Shown one piece after another: positions 26,873 to 35,624 of a stretch of DNA of 64,000 nt (its first letter is position 1; every line of letters begins with the position of its first letter). This DNA comes from Alistipes sp. (GTDB lineage Bacteria; Bacteroidota; Bacteroidia; Bacteroidales; Rikenellaceae): contig JAHHQO010000006.1 in NCBI GenBank assembly GCA_020026335.1, positions 62,001-126,000 of the forward strand. The letters are read 5' to 3'. The notes beneath the pieces are model-generated. The model did not search any database and was not told the DNA's origin. It worked only from the letters and a program-made list of their open reading frames with translations. The position numbers and the translations under genes were made by a program.

Positions 26873-27637
26873 TTATCTGTTAAATTCGGGATGATGTTTC
26901 AAAAACTCCTCGGCACGCGCCAAATCTTCGGGGGTGTCGATACCGATAGTCTCGACATCGGAGATGCCGACACCAATCTTGTAACCGTTCTGCAACCAGC
27001 GCAACTGCTCCAGCGACTCGGCTTTCTCCAACGACGATTGGGGCAGGGAGGTCACCTCCATGAGGGCTTTGGTGCGGAAGGCGTAGAGTCCGATATGTTT
27101 GTAGAAGGTGTGATTCGAGAGCCACTCCTCACGCGGAATGCCGTGCAGGAATGGAATCACCGAACGCGAGAAATAGAGGGCACGCTGCTCGTTGTCCAAC
27201 ACCACCTTGGGGGAGTTGGGGTTTTCGAGTGCCGCCAAACCGTCCGCCTCGGTGAAGGGTTTCACCAATGTGGCGATATCGACCTTCTCGTCATCGAAGC
27301 AACGCTTCACGGTCTCAATCTGCGAACGCTGAATGAAAGGCTCGTCGCCCTGCACATTGATGACCACATCGAAATCCTTCCCCTGCTTGATATACGCCTC
27401 GCGACAACGGTCTGTGCCGCTGCGGTGCTCCGTGGAGGTCATCACCACTTTGCCGCCAAATGCTGTGACGGCATCGTAGATTCTCTCATCGTCGGTGGCC
27501 ACCACCGCATCGTCCATCACGGCAGACACCTGTTCGTAGACCCTCTGAATGACGGTCTTACCGCCCAGCACCGCCAAAGGCTTGGCCGGGAAGCGCGTAG
27601 AAGCATAACGCGCAGGGATAATAGCTATAAACTTCAT
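26873..27637 (-). CDS. kdsB: 3-deoxy-manno-octulosonate cytidylyltransferase
   Basis: 254 residues from MKFIAIIPARYAS; starting three codons earlier would overlap lon. Activates KDO as CMP-KDO. Signatures: IPARYASTRFPAKPLA, STEHRSGTDRC, VINVQGDEPF and QRSQIE. Begins one base after the lon stop, so lon and the KDO genes form one operon. Confidence 0.97.
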   Translation of the reverse strand: MKFIAIIPARYASTRFPAKPLAVLGGKTVIQRVYEQVSAVMDDAVVATDDERIYDAVTAFGGKVVMTSTEHRSGTDRCREAYIKQGKDFDVVINVQGDEPFIQRSQIETVKRCFDDEKVDIATLVKPFTEADGLAALENPNSPKVVLDNEQRALYFSRSVIPFLHGIPREEWLSNHTFYKHIGLYAFRTKALMEVTSLPQSSLEKAESLEQLRWLQNGYKIGVGISDVETIGIDTPEDLARAEEFLKHHPEFNR

Positions 27638-27638
27638 A

Positions 27639-30068
27639 TTATTCAAGTGCTATGTTCAGCACATCTTGGTTGGTCTTTACATAGTGGAAGGTCACACCCT
27701 CGACATATTCGGGTTTAATCTCCTCGATATCTTTGCGGTTCTCCTCCGAAAGCAAAATGTCGGTGATGCCGGCACGCTTGGCAGCCAGAATCTTCTCCTT
27801 CACACCGCCCACGGGGGTCACACGACCGCGCAGGGTGGTCTCGCCCGTCATCGCAATACGCTCCTTGACCTTACGCTCGGTGAAGGTCGAAACGATGGAG
27901 GTGACCATGGTGATACCTGCCGAAGGTCCGTCCTTGGGAATGGCACCCTCGGGCACGTGGATGTTGAGGTCGAACTTCTCGAACTTCTGGGGGTCGATGT
28001 TCAGCTCCACATAGTGCGCCTTGACCCACTCGAAGGCAATCTTTGCCGACTCCTTCATCACATCGCCCAAGTTACCCGTCAGACTCAACATACCCTTTCC
28101 GGGGGTCAGACACGACTCTATATATAATATGTCGCCACCGACCTCCGTCCATGCCAGACCGGTCACCACACCCGTCATGCCTGCCACCTCATACTCCTCG
28201 TTGAGGATCTTCGGGCGGCCGAGAATCTTCTCCACCTCCTCGGCAGTGAGCTCGGGGTTGAACTCCTCCTCGAAGGCGATGTGCTTGGCACGGGCACGGG
28301 CAATCTTGGCAATGTACTTGTCGAGCGAACGCACACCCGACTCACGGGTGTACTCCGAGATGATTTTCTCGATGATGGCGTCCGACATCAGCAGCTGGTC
28401 CTCCTTCACTCCGTGTAGTTCCTTCTGCTTGGGCAGCAGGTGACGGCGTGCAATCTCGATTTTCTCCTCCAGCAGATAACCGGCAATGTTAATCATCTCC
28501 ATACGGTCGCGCAGCGCAGGGGCAATGTTGCCCACGTTGTTGGCCGTGGCGATGAACAAGACCTTCGACAGGTCGTACTCCATGTCGATGTAGTTATCGT
28601 GGAAGGTGGTATTCTGTTCGGGGTCGAGCACCTCCAAAAGGGCACTCGAGGGGTCGCCGTGGTTCGACACCGTGATTTTGTCCACCTCATCGAGGATAAT
28701 CACGGGGTTCGACGAACCGCAACGCTTGATGGTCTGAATAATTCGGCCGGGCATGGCACCGATGTAGGTACGGCGGTGACCACGGATTTCCGACTCGTCG
28801 TGCAGACCTCCCAACGAGATACGTCCGAACTTACGGTTCAGGGCTGCCGCCACCGACTTACCCAGCGAGGTTTTACCCACACCGGGAGCACCGTAGAGGC
28901 AGATGATGGGCGATTTGAGGTCACCCTTGAGTTTCAGCACCGCCAGATGCTCGAGGATACGCTCCTTGACCTCCTCCAATCCGAAGTGGTCGTGGTCGAG
29001 CTGCTCGCGGGCACATTTCAAGTCGAGGTTGTCCTTGGTCACCTCATTCCACGGCAACTCCAGCAACAACTGCAAGTAGGTCATCTGCACGGAGTACTCT
29101 GCCACGGCAGGGTTCAGTCGCTCGACCTTCTGCAACTCCTTCTCGAAGGTTTCACCCACCTCCTTCGGCCAATTCTTCTTCTTGGCCTCCTCGCGCATCT
29201 TGTCAATCTCGGCGTCCTCGCCGTCGCCCAATTCGTCCTGAATGGTGCGCATCTGCTGCTGGAGGTAGTAGTCGCGCTGCTGCTTGTCGATTTCCTGCTT
29301 CACGCGCTCCTGAATCTCGTTCTTGAGGTCGGCCAGCTGCTGCTCGCGAATGAGAATCTCGAGCAACTTGCGGGCACGCGCCAGCAAACCGGGAGCTTCC
29401 AACAGTGCCTGACGGTCATCGTCGGCCAGCTCCATGTTCGAGCAGATGAAATTGATGATACCACGTTTGGAATCAATATTCTTGATGGCGAAAGCCGCCT
29501 CTTTGGGCATCGACGACGACACGTTGATGATGTTGAGTGCCACATCGCGGATAGAATCCACCAGTGCTTCAAACTCCATGCTGTTCATGTCGGGAGCCGT
29601 ATCGCGCAGTGCGGTGACACGTGCCTTGAAGTAAGGCTCGGTGGCCACATACTCGCAGATTTCGATTTTCTCCAGACCGTTGAGTATCACCGTGAGGTTG
29701 CCGTTGGGCATCTCCAAAATCTTGATGATACGTGCGGCCGTACCCACTTTGTACATGTCTTCGGGCGAGGGAATCTCCACCTCGCTCTCACGTTGGAGCA
29801 CGGCACCCAGCAATCCGCCCTCGGCATTCACGGCTCTGACCAGAGCGATACTCTTGTCGCGACCCACCGTGATGGGGGTTATCGCACCGGGAAAGAGTAC
29901 CGAACTGCGCAGGGTGAGAATGGGCAAGGTTTCGGGAAGCTCGGTTTCTTCCTGCATCTCGTCACCTCCTGTCACAATGGGGATAACACGGTGTTTGCCG
30001 TCGATAATCTCGGGCACCAGGTTCAAATCGTCGATTTCCAATGTCTCTATTTTATCTTTTTTACTCAT
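27639..30068 (-). CDS. lon: ATP-dependent Lon protease
   Basis: 809 residues from MSKKDKIETLEIDD. An in-frame ATG 24 codons upstream is rejected because it lies upstream of the likely promoter TACCTTTG. N-terminal substrate-binding domain (about 45-250; LPILTLRSSVLFPGAI), coiled coil, AAA+ domain with Walker A GAPGVGKT (about 393-400), and a Ser-Lys protease domain with the catalytic S716 in PKDGPSAGITM. Cytosolic quality-control protease. First gene of lon-kdsB-kdsA-kdsD. Confidence 0.97.
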   Translation of the reverse strand: MSKKDKIETLEIDDLNLVPEIIDGKHRVIPIVTGGDEMQEETELPETLPILTLRSSVLFPGAITPITVGRDKSIALVRAVNAEGGLLGAVLQRESEVEIPSPEDMYKVGTAARIIKILEMPNGNLTVILNGLEKIEICEYVATEPYFKARVTALRDTAPDMNSMEFEALVDSIRDVALNIINVSSSMPKEAAFAIKNIDSKRGIINFICSNMELADDDRQALLEAPGLLARARKLLEILIREQQLADLKNEIQERVKQEIDKQQRDYYLQQQMRTIQDELGDGEDAEIDKMREEAKKKNWPKEVGETFEKELQKVERLNPAVAEYSVQMTYLQLLLELPWNEVTKDNLDLKCAREQLDHDHFGLEEVKERILEHLAVLKLKGDLKSPIICLYGAPGVGKTSLGKSVAAALNRKFGRISLGGLHDESEIRGHRRTYIGAMPGRIIQTIKRCGSSNPVIILDEVDKITVSNHGDPSSALLEVLDPEQNTTFHDNYIDMEYDLSKVLFIATANNVGNIAPALRDRMEMINIAGYLLEEKIEIARRHLLPKQKELHGVKEDQLLMSDAIIEKIISEYTRESGVRSLDKYIAKIARARAKHIAFEEEFNPELTAEEVEKILGRPKILNEEYEVAGMTGVVTGLAWTEVGGDILYIESCLTPGKGMLSLTGNLGDVMKESAKIAFEWVKAHYVELNIDPQKFEKFDLNIHVPEGAIPKDGPSAGITMVTSIVSTFTERKVKERIAMTGETTLRGRVTPVGGVKEKILAAKRAGITDILLSEENRKDIEEIKPEYVEGVTFHYVKTNQDVLNIALE

Positions 30069-30098
30069 AGTTTTCCTATCCTGCAAAATAATATGTTG

Positions 30099-30106
30099 CA
30101 AAGGTA
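30099..30106 (-). promoter_or_regulatory. Candidate -7 element for lon
   Basis: Minus strand TACCTTTG, 31 bases before the chosen lon ATG. Confidence 0.6.
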
Positions 30107-30150
30107 ACGAATTTTCATTAATTTTTATTTTATCTTTCACAGATTGTTAA

Positions 30151-30158
30151 TAACTTTG
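30151..30158 (+). promoter_or_regulatory. Candidate -7 element for valS
   Basis: TAACTTTG, 34 bases before the chosen ATG at 30192. Confidence 0.6.
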
Positions 30159-30191
30159 CACCTCAAAACATTAATGTTAATTCATCGCGCT

Positions 30192-32819
30192 ATGCAAATC
30201 GCAGACAAATATGCCCCTCAAGAGATAGAGGCTAAATGGTATGACTACTGGATCGGTCACGATATTTTCCATTCGGAACCCGATGAGCGAGAGCCTTATA
30301 CCATCGTCATTCCTCCCCCCAATGTGACAGGTATGCTGCACATGGGACACATGCTCAACAACACATTGCAGGACGTTCTGGTACGTCGCGCCCGTATGTC
30401 GGGCAAGAACGCATGCTGGGTTCCCGGCATGGACCACGCTTCGATTGCAACGGAGGCCAAAGTGGTGGCCATGTTGCAGAAGCAGGGCATCGAGAAGTCG
30501 TCACTCACCCGTGAGGAGTTCTTGAAGTATGCCTGGGAGTGGAAAGAGAAGTACGGCGGTGTCATTCTCCAGCAGCTGCGCAAATTGGGCGCATCGTGTG
30601 ACTGGGACCGCACCTGCTTCACCATGGACGATGCCCGCACAGAGGGTGTCATCAAGGTATTCTGCGACCTTTACAACAAGGGCAAGATTTACCGTGGTGT
30701 GAGAATGGTCAACTGGGACCCCGCTGCCAAGACCGCCCTCTCGGACGAGGAGGTTATCTTCAAGGAGTCGCACGGCAAGCTCTACTACCTGCGCTACAAA
30801 ATCGAGGGTAGCGACAAGGCCCTCATCGTAGCCACCACACGTCCCGAGACCATTTTGGGTGATACCGCTCTGTGTGTCAATCCCAATGACGAGCGATACA
30901 AGTCGCTGCCCCAGGACGCACGCGTCATCGTGCCTCTGGTCGGCCGTTCGATTCCCGTCATCCGTGACGAGTATGTCGACATCGAGTTCGGTACCGGTGC
31001 ACTGAAGGTGACTCCGGCACACGATGTGAACGACTACATGCTGGGTGAGAAGTACGGTCTGGAGACCATCGACATCTTCAACGACGACGGTACCATCAAC
31101 GACAAGGTGGGCATGTACGTGGGCGAAGACCGTTTCGAGGTACGTAAGAAAATCGAAGGCGAGTTGGCAGCTGCCGGCCTGCTGGAGAAGACCGAGGACT
31201 ACACCAACAATGTGGGTTACTCGGAGCGTACGGGTGTAGTCATCGAGCCCAAGCTCTCGATGCAGTGGTTCCTCTCGATGGAGGATTTGGCAAAGCCCGC
31301 CACCAAGGCAGTCATGGAGGACGAAATCAAGTTCGTACCCGAGAAATACAAGAATACCTACCGCCACTGGATGGAGAACATCAAGGACTGGTGTATCTCG
31401 CGTCAGCTGTGGTGGGGTCAGCGCATTCCCGCCTACTATCTGCCCAAGGGCGGCTACGTGGTAGCCGAGACTGCGGAGAAGGCGTTGGAGCTGGCTCGTC
31501 AGAAGTCGGGTGATGCTTCGTTGCAGCTCGCCGACCTGCGTCAGGACGAGGACGTACTCGACACATGGTTCTCATCGTGGTTGTGGCCCATCTCGGTATT
31601 TGACGGTATCCGCGCCCCCCACAACAAGGAGATTGAGTACTACTACCCCACCAACGATTTGGTGACCGGTCCCGATATCATCTTCTTCTGGGTAGCCCGC
31701 ATGATTATGGCCGGCTACGAGTATCGCAACGTGATGCCCTTCAAGAATGTTTACTTCACGGGTATCGTGCGCGACAAAATCGGCCGCAAGATGTCGAAGC
31801 AGCTGGGTAACTCACCCGACCCCCTCGACCTCATCGCACAGTACGGTGCCGACGGTATGCGTATTGCAATGCTGATGTCGTCATCGGCAGGTAACGATGT
31901 GATGTTCGACGAGTCGCTCTGCGAGCAGGGCCGTAACTTCGGCAACAAGATTTGGAACGCTTACCGTCTGGTCAACGGCTGGTCGGTAGATGCCGCTGCC
32001 GCACAGGGCGAAACAGAGGCCAAGGCTGTGGCATGGTTCGAGGAGCGTCTGAACGAGGTGTTGGCCGAGGTAGAGTCCGACTTCAAGTCGTACCGTATTT
32101 CGGAGGCCTGCATGACCGTTTACCGTCTGTTCTGGGACGACTTCAGCGGTCAGTACCTCGAGATGGTGAAGCCCGCTTACGGCGCACCCACCGATGCAAA
32201 GACCATGGAAGCCACACGCCGCTTCTTCGACATACTCATGCGCACGCTGCACCCCTTCATGCCCTTCGTCACCGAGGAAATCTGGCAGGATTTGGAGCCC
32301 CGCAAGGATGGCGAGACCATCTGTTTGGCACAGATGCCCGCCATCAAGGAGGCCGACAAGCAGCTGCTCTCACGCTTCGAGTTGGCTCGTGAGGTCATCT
32401 CGGCAGTGAGAAACATCCGTAATCAGAAGAACCTGCCCCAGAAGGAGGAGCTCTCGCTCAACGTTATCCGTGACGAGAACTTCCCCGAGGAGTTCATTCC
32501 CCTGATGAAGAAGATGGCCAACCTCTCGGAGGTCAGCTTCGTGGAGGAGAAAGACCCCACGGCAGCCGCCTTCATCGTCAAGACCACCCAGTACTTCGTT
32601 CCCATGTCGGGCAAAATCGATGTGGAGGCCGAGCGCAAGAAGCTCGCCGAGGATTTGAAGTACTACGAGGGCTTCTTGAACAGCGTAATGAAGAAACTCT
32701 CCAACGAGCGTTTCGTGAACAACGCACCCGAGAAGGTCGTGGCCAACGAGAATGCCAAGAAGAACGATGCCGAAGCCAAGATTGCAGCCATCAAGGCGCA
32801 GTTGGAAGCTCTGGCCTAA
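30192..32819 (+). CDS. valS: Valyl-tRNA synthetase
   Basis: 875 residues from MQIADKYAPQEIEAKWYDYW; earlier in-frame codons overlap the promoter. Class Ia enzyme. HIGH motif HMGH (50-53) in PPPNVTGMLHMGH, KMSKQ at 533-537 in IGRKMSKQLGNSPDP, an editing CP1 domain (TTRPETILGDTA), an anticodon-binding domain, and a C-terminal coiled-coil tRNA-binding arm (KIDVEAERKKLAEDLKYYEG). Divergent from lon. Followed by a strong terminator. Confidence 0.97.
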   Translation: MQIADKYAPQEIEAKWYDYWIGHDIFHSEPDEREPYTIVIPPPNVTGMLHMGHMLNNTLQDVLVRRARMSGKNACWVPGMDHASIATEAKVVAMLQKQGIEKSSLTREEFLKYAWEWKEKYGGVILQQLRKLGASCDWDRTCFTMDDARTEGVIKVFCDLYNKGKIYRGVRMVNWDPAAKTALSDEEVIFKESHGKLYYLRYKIEGSDKALIVATTRPETILGDTALCVNPNDERYKSLPQDARVIVPLVGRSIPVIRDEYVDIEFGTGALKVTPAHDVNDYMLGEKYGLETIDIFNDDGTINDKVGMYVGEDRFEVRKKIEGELAAAGLLEKTEDYTNNVGYSERTGVVIEPKLSMQWFLSMEDLAKPATKAVMEDEIKFVPEKYKNTYRHWMENIKDWCISRQLWWGQRIPAYYLPKGGYVVAETAEKALELARQKSGDASLQLADLRQDEDVLDTWFSSWLWPISVFDGIRAPHNKEIEYYYPTNDLVTGPDIIFFWVARMIMAGYEYRNVMPFKNVYFTGIVRDKIGRKMSKQLGNSPDPLDLIAQYGADGMRIAMLMSSSAGNDVMFDESLCEQGRNFGNKIWNAYRLVNGWSVDAAAAQGETEAKAVAWFEERLNEVLAEVESDFKSYRISEACMTVYRLFWDDFSGQYLEMVKPAYGAPTDAKTMEATRRFFDILMRTLHPFMPFVTEEIWQDLEPRKDGETICLAQMPAIKEADKQLLSRFELAREVISAVRNIRNQKNLPQKEELSLNVIRDENFPEEFIPLMKKMANLSEVSFVEEKDPTAAAFIVKTTQYFVPMSGKIDVEAERKKLAEDLKYYEGFLNSVMKKLSNERFVNNAPEKVVANENAKKNDAEAKIAAIKAQLEALA

Positions 32820-32837
32820 GTGTCGATAGAAAGAAAT

Positions 32838-32872
32838 GTCCTTCCCTGCAACAACGGGAAGGACGTTTTTTT
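32838..32872 (+). terminator. Terminator after valS
   Basis: GTCCTTCCC / GGGAAGGAC stem then GTTTTTTT. Confidence 0.88.
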
Positions 32873-32910
32873 ATATCTAACGGAAAGTAAAATCCCTAAA
32901 TTGAAGCATT

Positions 32911-33369
32911 TTGCCATCCATCACCATCTACACTGACGGTTCGTCGCTGGGTAATCCCGGTGCCGGAGGTTACGGAGTGGTCCTCCTGTCGGGTCCCCAC
33001 CGCAAGGAGCTCTCGCAGGGCTTCCGTCTGACGACCAACAACCGCATGGAGCTTATGGCTGTGTGTGTGGGTCTCGAAGCGTTGAAGTTCGAGGGGTCGG
33101 ACGTGACCATCTACTCCGACTCGAAGTATGTCGTTGATGCCGTGACCAAAGGCTGGGTATTCGGCTGGGAGAAAAAGCAGTTCGCACAGAAGAAAAACCC
33201 CGACCTGTGGCGAAGGTTTTTGAAGATTTACCGCCGTCATCATGTGCGTTTCGTGTGGGTCAAGGGACACGCCGAAACCGTGGAAAACAACCGTTGCGAC
33301 ACCCTCGCCGTGGCAGCCGCCAACGACAAGGCACACCACGCCGAAGACACGGGTTATCGCGAAGAATAG
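32911..33369 (+). CDS. rnhA: Ribonuclease HI
   Basis: 152 residues. Degrades RNA in RNA-DNA hybrids. All four catalytic acids are present: D9 (IYTDGSSLGNPGAGGYG), E47 (NNRMELMAV), D70 (IYSDSKYVVD) and D130 (NRCDTLAV), plus VKGHAE. Start choice is forced: an in-frame TGA ends at 32904 and no ATG or GTG follows before the first conserved residues, so translation must begin at the TTG at 32911 (or ATT at 32908). No Shine-Dalgarno is seen. Confidence 0.92.
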   Translation: MPSITIYTDGSSLGNPGAGGYGVVLLSGPHRKELSQGFRLTTNNRMELMAVCVGLEALKFEGSDVTIYSDSKYVVDAVTKGWVFGWEKKQFAQKKNPDLWRRFLKIYRRHHVRFVWVKGHAETVENNRCDTLAVAAANDKAHHAEDTGYREE

Positions 33370-33468
33370 ACCTTCGCGGACAACGCCCCCGAGCGCAGGG
33401 CACGCCCCAAAAAGTCCGTTCGGAAGCATTGTTTTTCACTTTGTTACCCGACGGTAGCAATTATTTTG

Positions 33469-33476
33469 TATATTTG
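33469..33476 (+). promoter_or_regulatory. Candidate -7 element for the ABC exporter
   Basis: TATATTTG, 85 bases before the ATG at 33562. The -33 spacing is off (TTTG 25 bases upstream). Confidence 0.45.
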
Positions 33477-33561
33477 CACCAATTAACGCTGCCGATACCC
33501 CGTGTATCGCTCCTGCCCCGAGGCGGTCAGATAGCGCAAAACCCCAAATAAACTGTTCGGA

Positions 33562-35391
33562 ATGTTCAAGACTTATATGAGGCTTTTGGATTTTGCCAAA
33601 CCTCTCGAAAAATACGCCATCCCCTATTTTATCTTCTCGCTGCTCTACGCGCTGTTCAATTCGTGTACATTTCTGTTGATTATCCCCATACTCAACACCA
33701 TGTTCGATGCCGACTACGCGTTTCAGTATGTCGACAAGCTGCCGCCGCTGGAGCTCAACGAGGCGTACATCACCACGCTGTTCAACTACTCCTACACCCA
33801 GCTCTTCGACGAGTTCAAGGTGGAGAACGTGTTGATGCTGTTGGCGGTCATCACCATCGTCATCAGCTTCCTGAGCAACCTGTTCAGATATTTGGGTGCA
33901 TGGACCGTGGAAAAGCTCCGCACACGCACCCTCCAGAAGATGCGTAACCAGATGTTCTCCAAGGTGATGGACATGAACATCGGCTTCTTCACCGACCAGC
34001 GAAAGGGCGATGTGATTTCGAAAATCACTTCGGATGTCAATGTGGTGCAGTTCTGCATCACCAACACCTTGCAGGTGGCTTTCCGCGAGCCGTTCCTCAT
34101 CATCTTCTACATCGTCATGATGATTGGTATCTCGTGGGAGCTGTCACTCTTCTCGATACTCTTCCTGCCCATCGTGGCACTCATCATCGGCAACATTGTC
34201 AAGCGTTTGCGCCACCCGGCACGCACTTCGCAGAAGCGTATGGGCGAGTTGGTCTCAACCCTCGACGAGTCGCTGTGGGGCGTGAAGGTCATCAAGAGCT
34301 ACAACGCCACCCCCTATGTGGAAAAGAAATTCTACGACATCAACGGCGACATGTCTCGTCTGTTGCTCTCGATGGCACGCCGTCAGCAGCTGGCTTCGCC
34401 CATGAGTGAATTTTTGGGTATCTCGGCCGTAGGCGTCATTCTCGTATTCGGTGGTGCGCTGGTGGTCAGAGGTTCGCTCGACCCGGGAGGTTTCATCGCT
34501 TTCGTGGCGATGTTCTCGCAGATTACCCGCCCCGTGAGAACCTTCATCGACCAGTTTGCCAACATCAATCAGGGTGTGGCTGCCGGTGAGCGTATCTTCT
34601 CGATTATCGACTCGGAGAGCGAGCTGAAGGACAAACCCGATGCCAAGGAGTTCAAGCACTTCGACACCAAGATAGAGTTCCGCGATGTACACTTCTCCTA
34701 CGACTCGTCGAAGGAGGTCATCAACGGCATATCGTTCGACATTCCCAAGGGTCAGACCGTGGCTTTGGTCGGTCCGTCGGGTGGCGGTAAATCGACACTC
34801 AGCGAGCTGATACCCCGTTTCTACGACCCCACAAAGGGTGAGGTGCTCATCAACGGGCTCTCGTTGAAGGACTACACGCAGGAGAGTCTGCGCGCTCACA
34901 TGAGCATCGTGGCACAGGACACCGTGCTGTTCAACGACACCATCGAAAATAACATCGCCATGGGTCGTCCGGGAGCTACCCACGAAGAGATTGTCGAAGC
35001 GGCACGCATCGCCAATGCCGATGCCTTTATCAATGAGTGTTCGGAGGGCTACCAGACCAATATCGGCGACCACGGTTCGAAACTTTCGGGCGGTCAGCGT
35101 CAGCGCATCTCCATCGCGCGCGCCATTCTGAAGAACCCCGACATTCTGATTCTCGACGAAGCCACCTCGGCACTCGACACCGAGAGCGAGGCACTCGTGC
35201 AGGACGCCCTCAACAAGTTGCTCAAGAGCCGTACATCGGTGGTCATCGCCCACCGTCTTTCGACCATTCACAATGCCGACCGCATCGTGGTCATCGACCA
35301 GGGACGCATTGCCGAGCAGGGCACACACAACGAACTGATGGCCAAGAACGGCATCTACGCCAAACTTATAGAGATGCAGTCGTTCAACTAA
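33562..35391 (+). CDS. MsbA-like ABC exporter, fused permease-ATPase
   Basis: 609 residues. Residues 1-350 form a six-helix type I exporter domain. The rest is the ATPase: Walker A GPSGGGKS (about 403-410), Q-loop, signature LSGGQRQR (about 508), Walker B ILILDEATS and the switch His in VVIAHRLST. Closest in organisation to MsbA, which flips lipid A; the window also holds lpxK and KDO genes, but the substrate cannot be proved by sequence. Functions as a homodimer in the inner membrane. Confidence 0.93.
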   Translation: MFKTYMRLLDFAKPLEKYAIPYFIFSLLYALFNSCTFLLIIPILNTMFDADYAFQYVDKLPPLELNEAYITTLFNYSYTQLFDEFKVENVLMLLAVITIVISFLSNLFRYLGAWTVEKLRTRTLQKMRNQMFSKVMDMNIGFFTDQRKGDVISKITSDVNVVQFCITNTLQVAFREPFLIIFYIVMMIGISWELSLFSILFLPIVALIIGNIVKRLRHPARTSQKRMGELVSTLDESLWGVKVIKSYNATPYVEKKFYDINGDMSRLLLSMARRQQLASPMSEFLGISAVGVILVFGGALVVRGSLDPGGFIAFVAMFSQITRPVRTFIDQFANINQGVAAGERIFSIIDSESELKDKPDAKEFKHFDTKIEFRDVHFSYDSSKEVINGISFDIPKGQTVALVGPSGGGKSTLSELIPRFYDPTKGEVLINGLSLKDYTQESLRAHMSIVAQDTVLFNDTIENNIAMGRPGATHEEIVEAARIANADAFINECSEGYQTNIGDHGSKLSGGQRQRISIARAILKNPDILILDEATSALDTESEALVQDALNKLLKSRTSVVIAHRLSTIHNADRIVVIDQGRIAEQGTHNELMAKNGIYAKLIEMQSFN

Positions 35392-35419
35392 TCCGACACC
35401 GCATCCCTCAACACACTAC

Positions 35420-35465
35420 CGACCCCGACCCTTCCGCACAGGAAAGGTCGGGGTCGTTGTTTTTT
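35420..35465 (+). terminator. Terminator after the ABC exporter
   Basis: CGACCCCGACC / GGTCGGGGTCG stem followed by TTGTTTTTT. Confidence 0.85.
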
Positions 35466-35578
35466 GCGGTGGGGAAGAGAGGAACAAATGAGGAGAGAAG
35501 ACAGCCCCCAGCGGAGGTGATTTTGGACGCAAAAGATAGAATTTCGCCCATAATTTCGTGTTTTTTAAATCTTTTTCC

Positions 35579-35586
35579 TAACTTTG
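35579..35586 (+). promoter_or_regulatory. Candidate -7 element for ileS
   Basis: TAACTTTG, 38 bases before the ileS ATG. Confidence 0.58.
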
Positions 35587-35624
35587 TTGCTTCTCTGAAA
35601 ATACAGGAAAAATTCTATATACTT

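Noticed and set aside
30069..30140. 24-residue N-terminal extension of Lon
   Set aside because: It lies upstream of the likely promoter and is not expected in the family.
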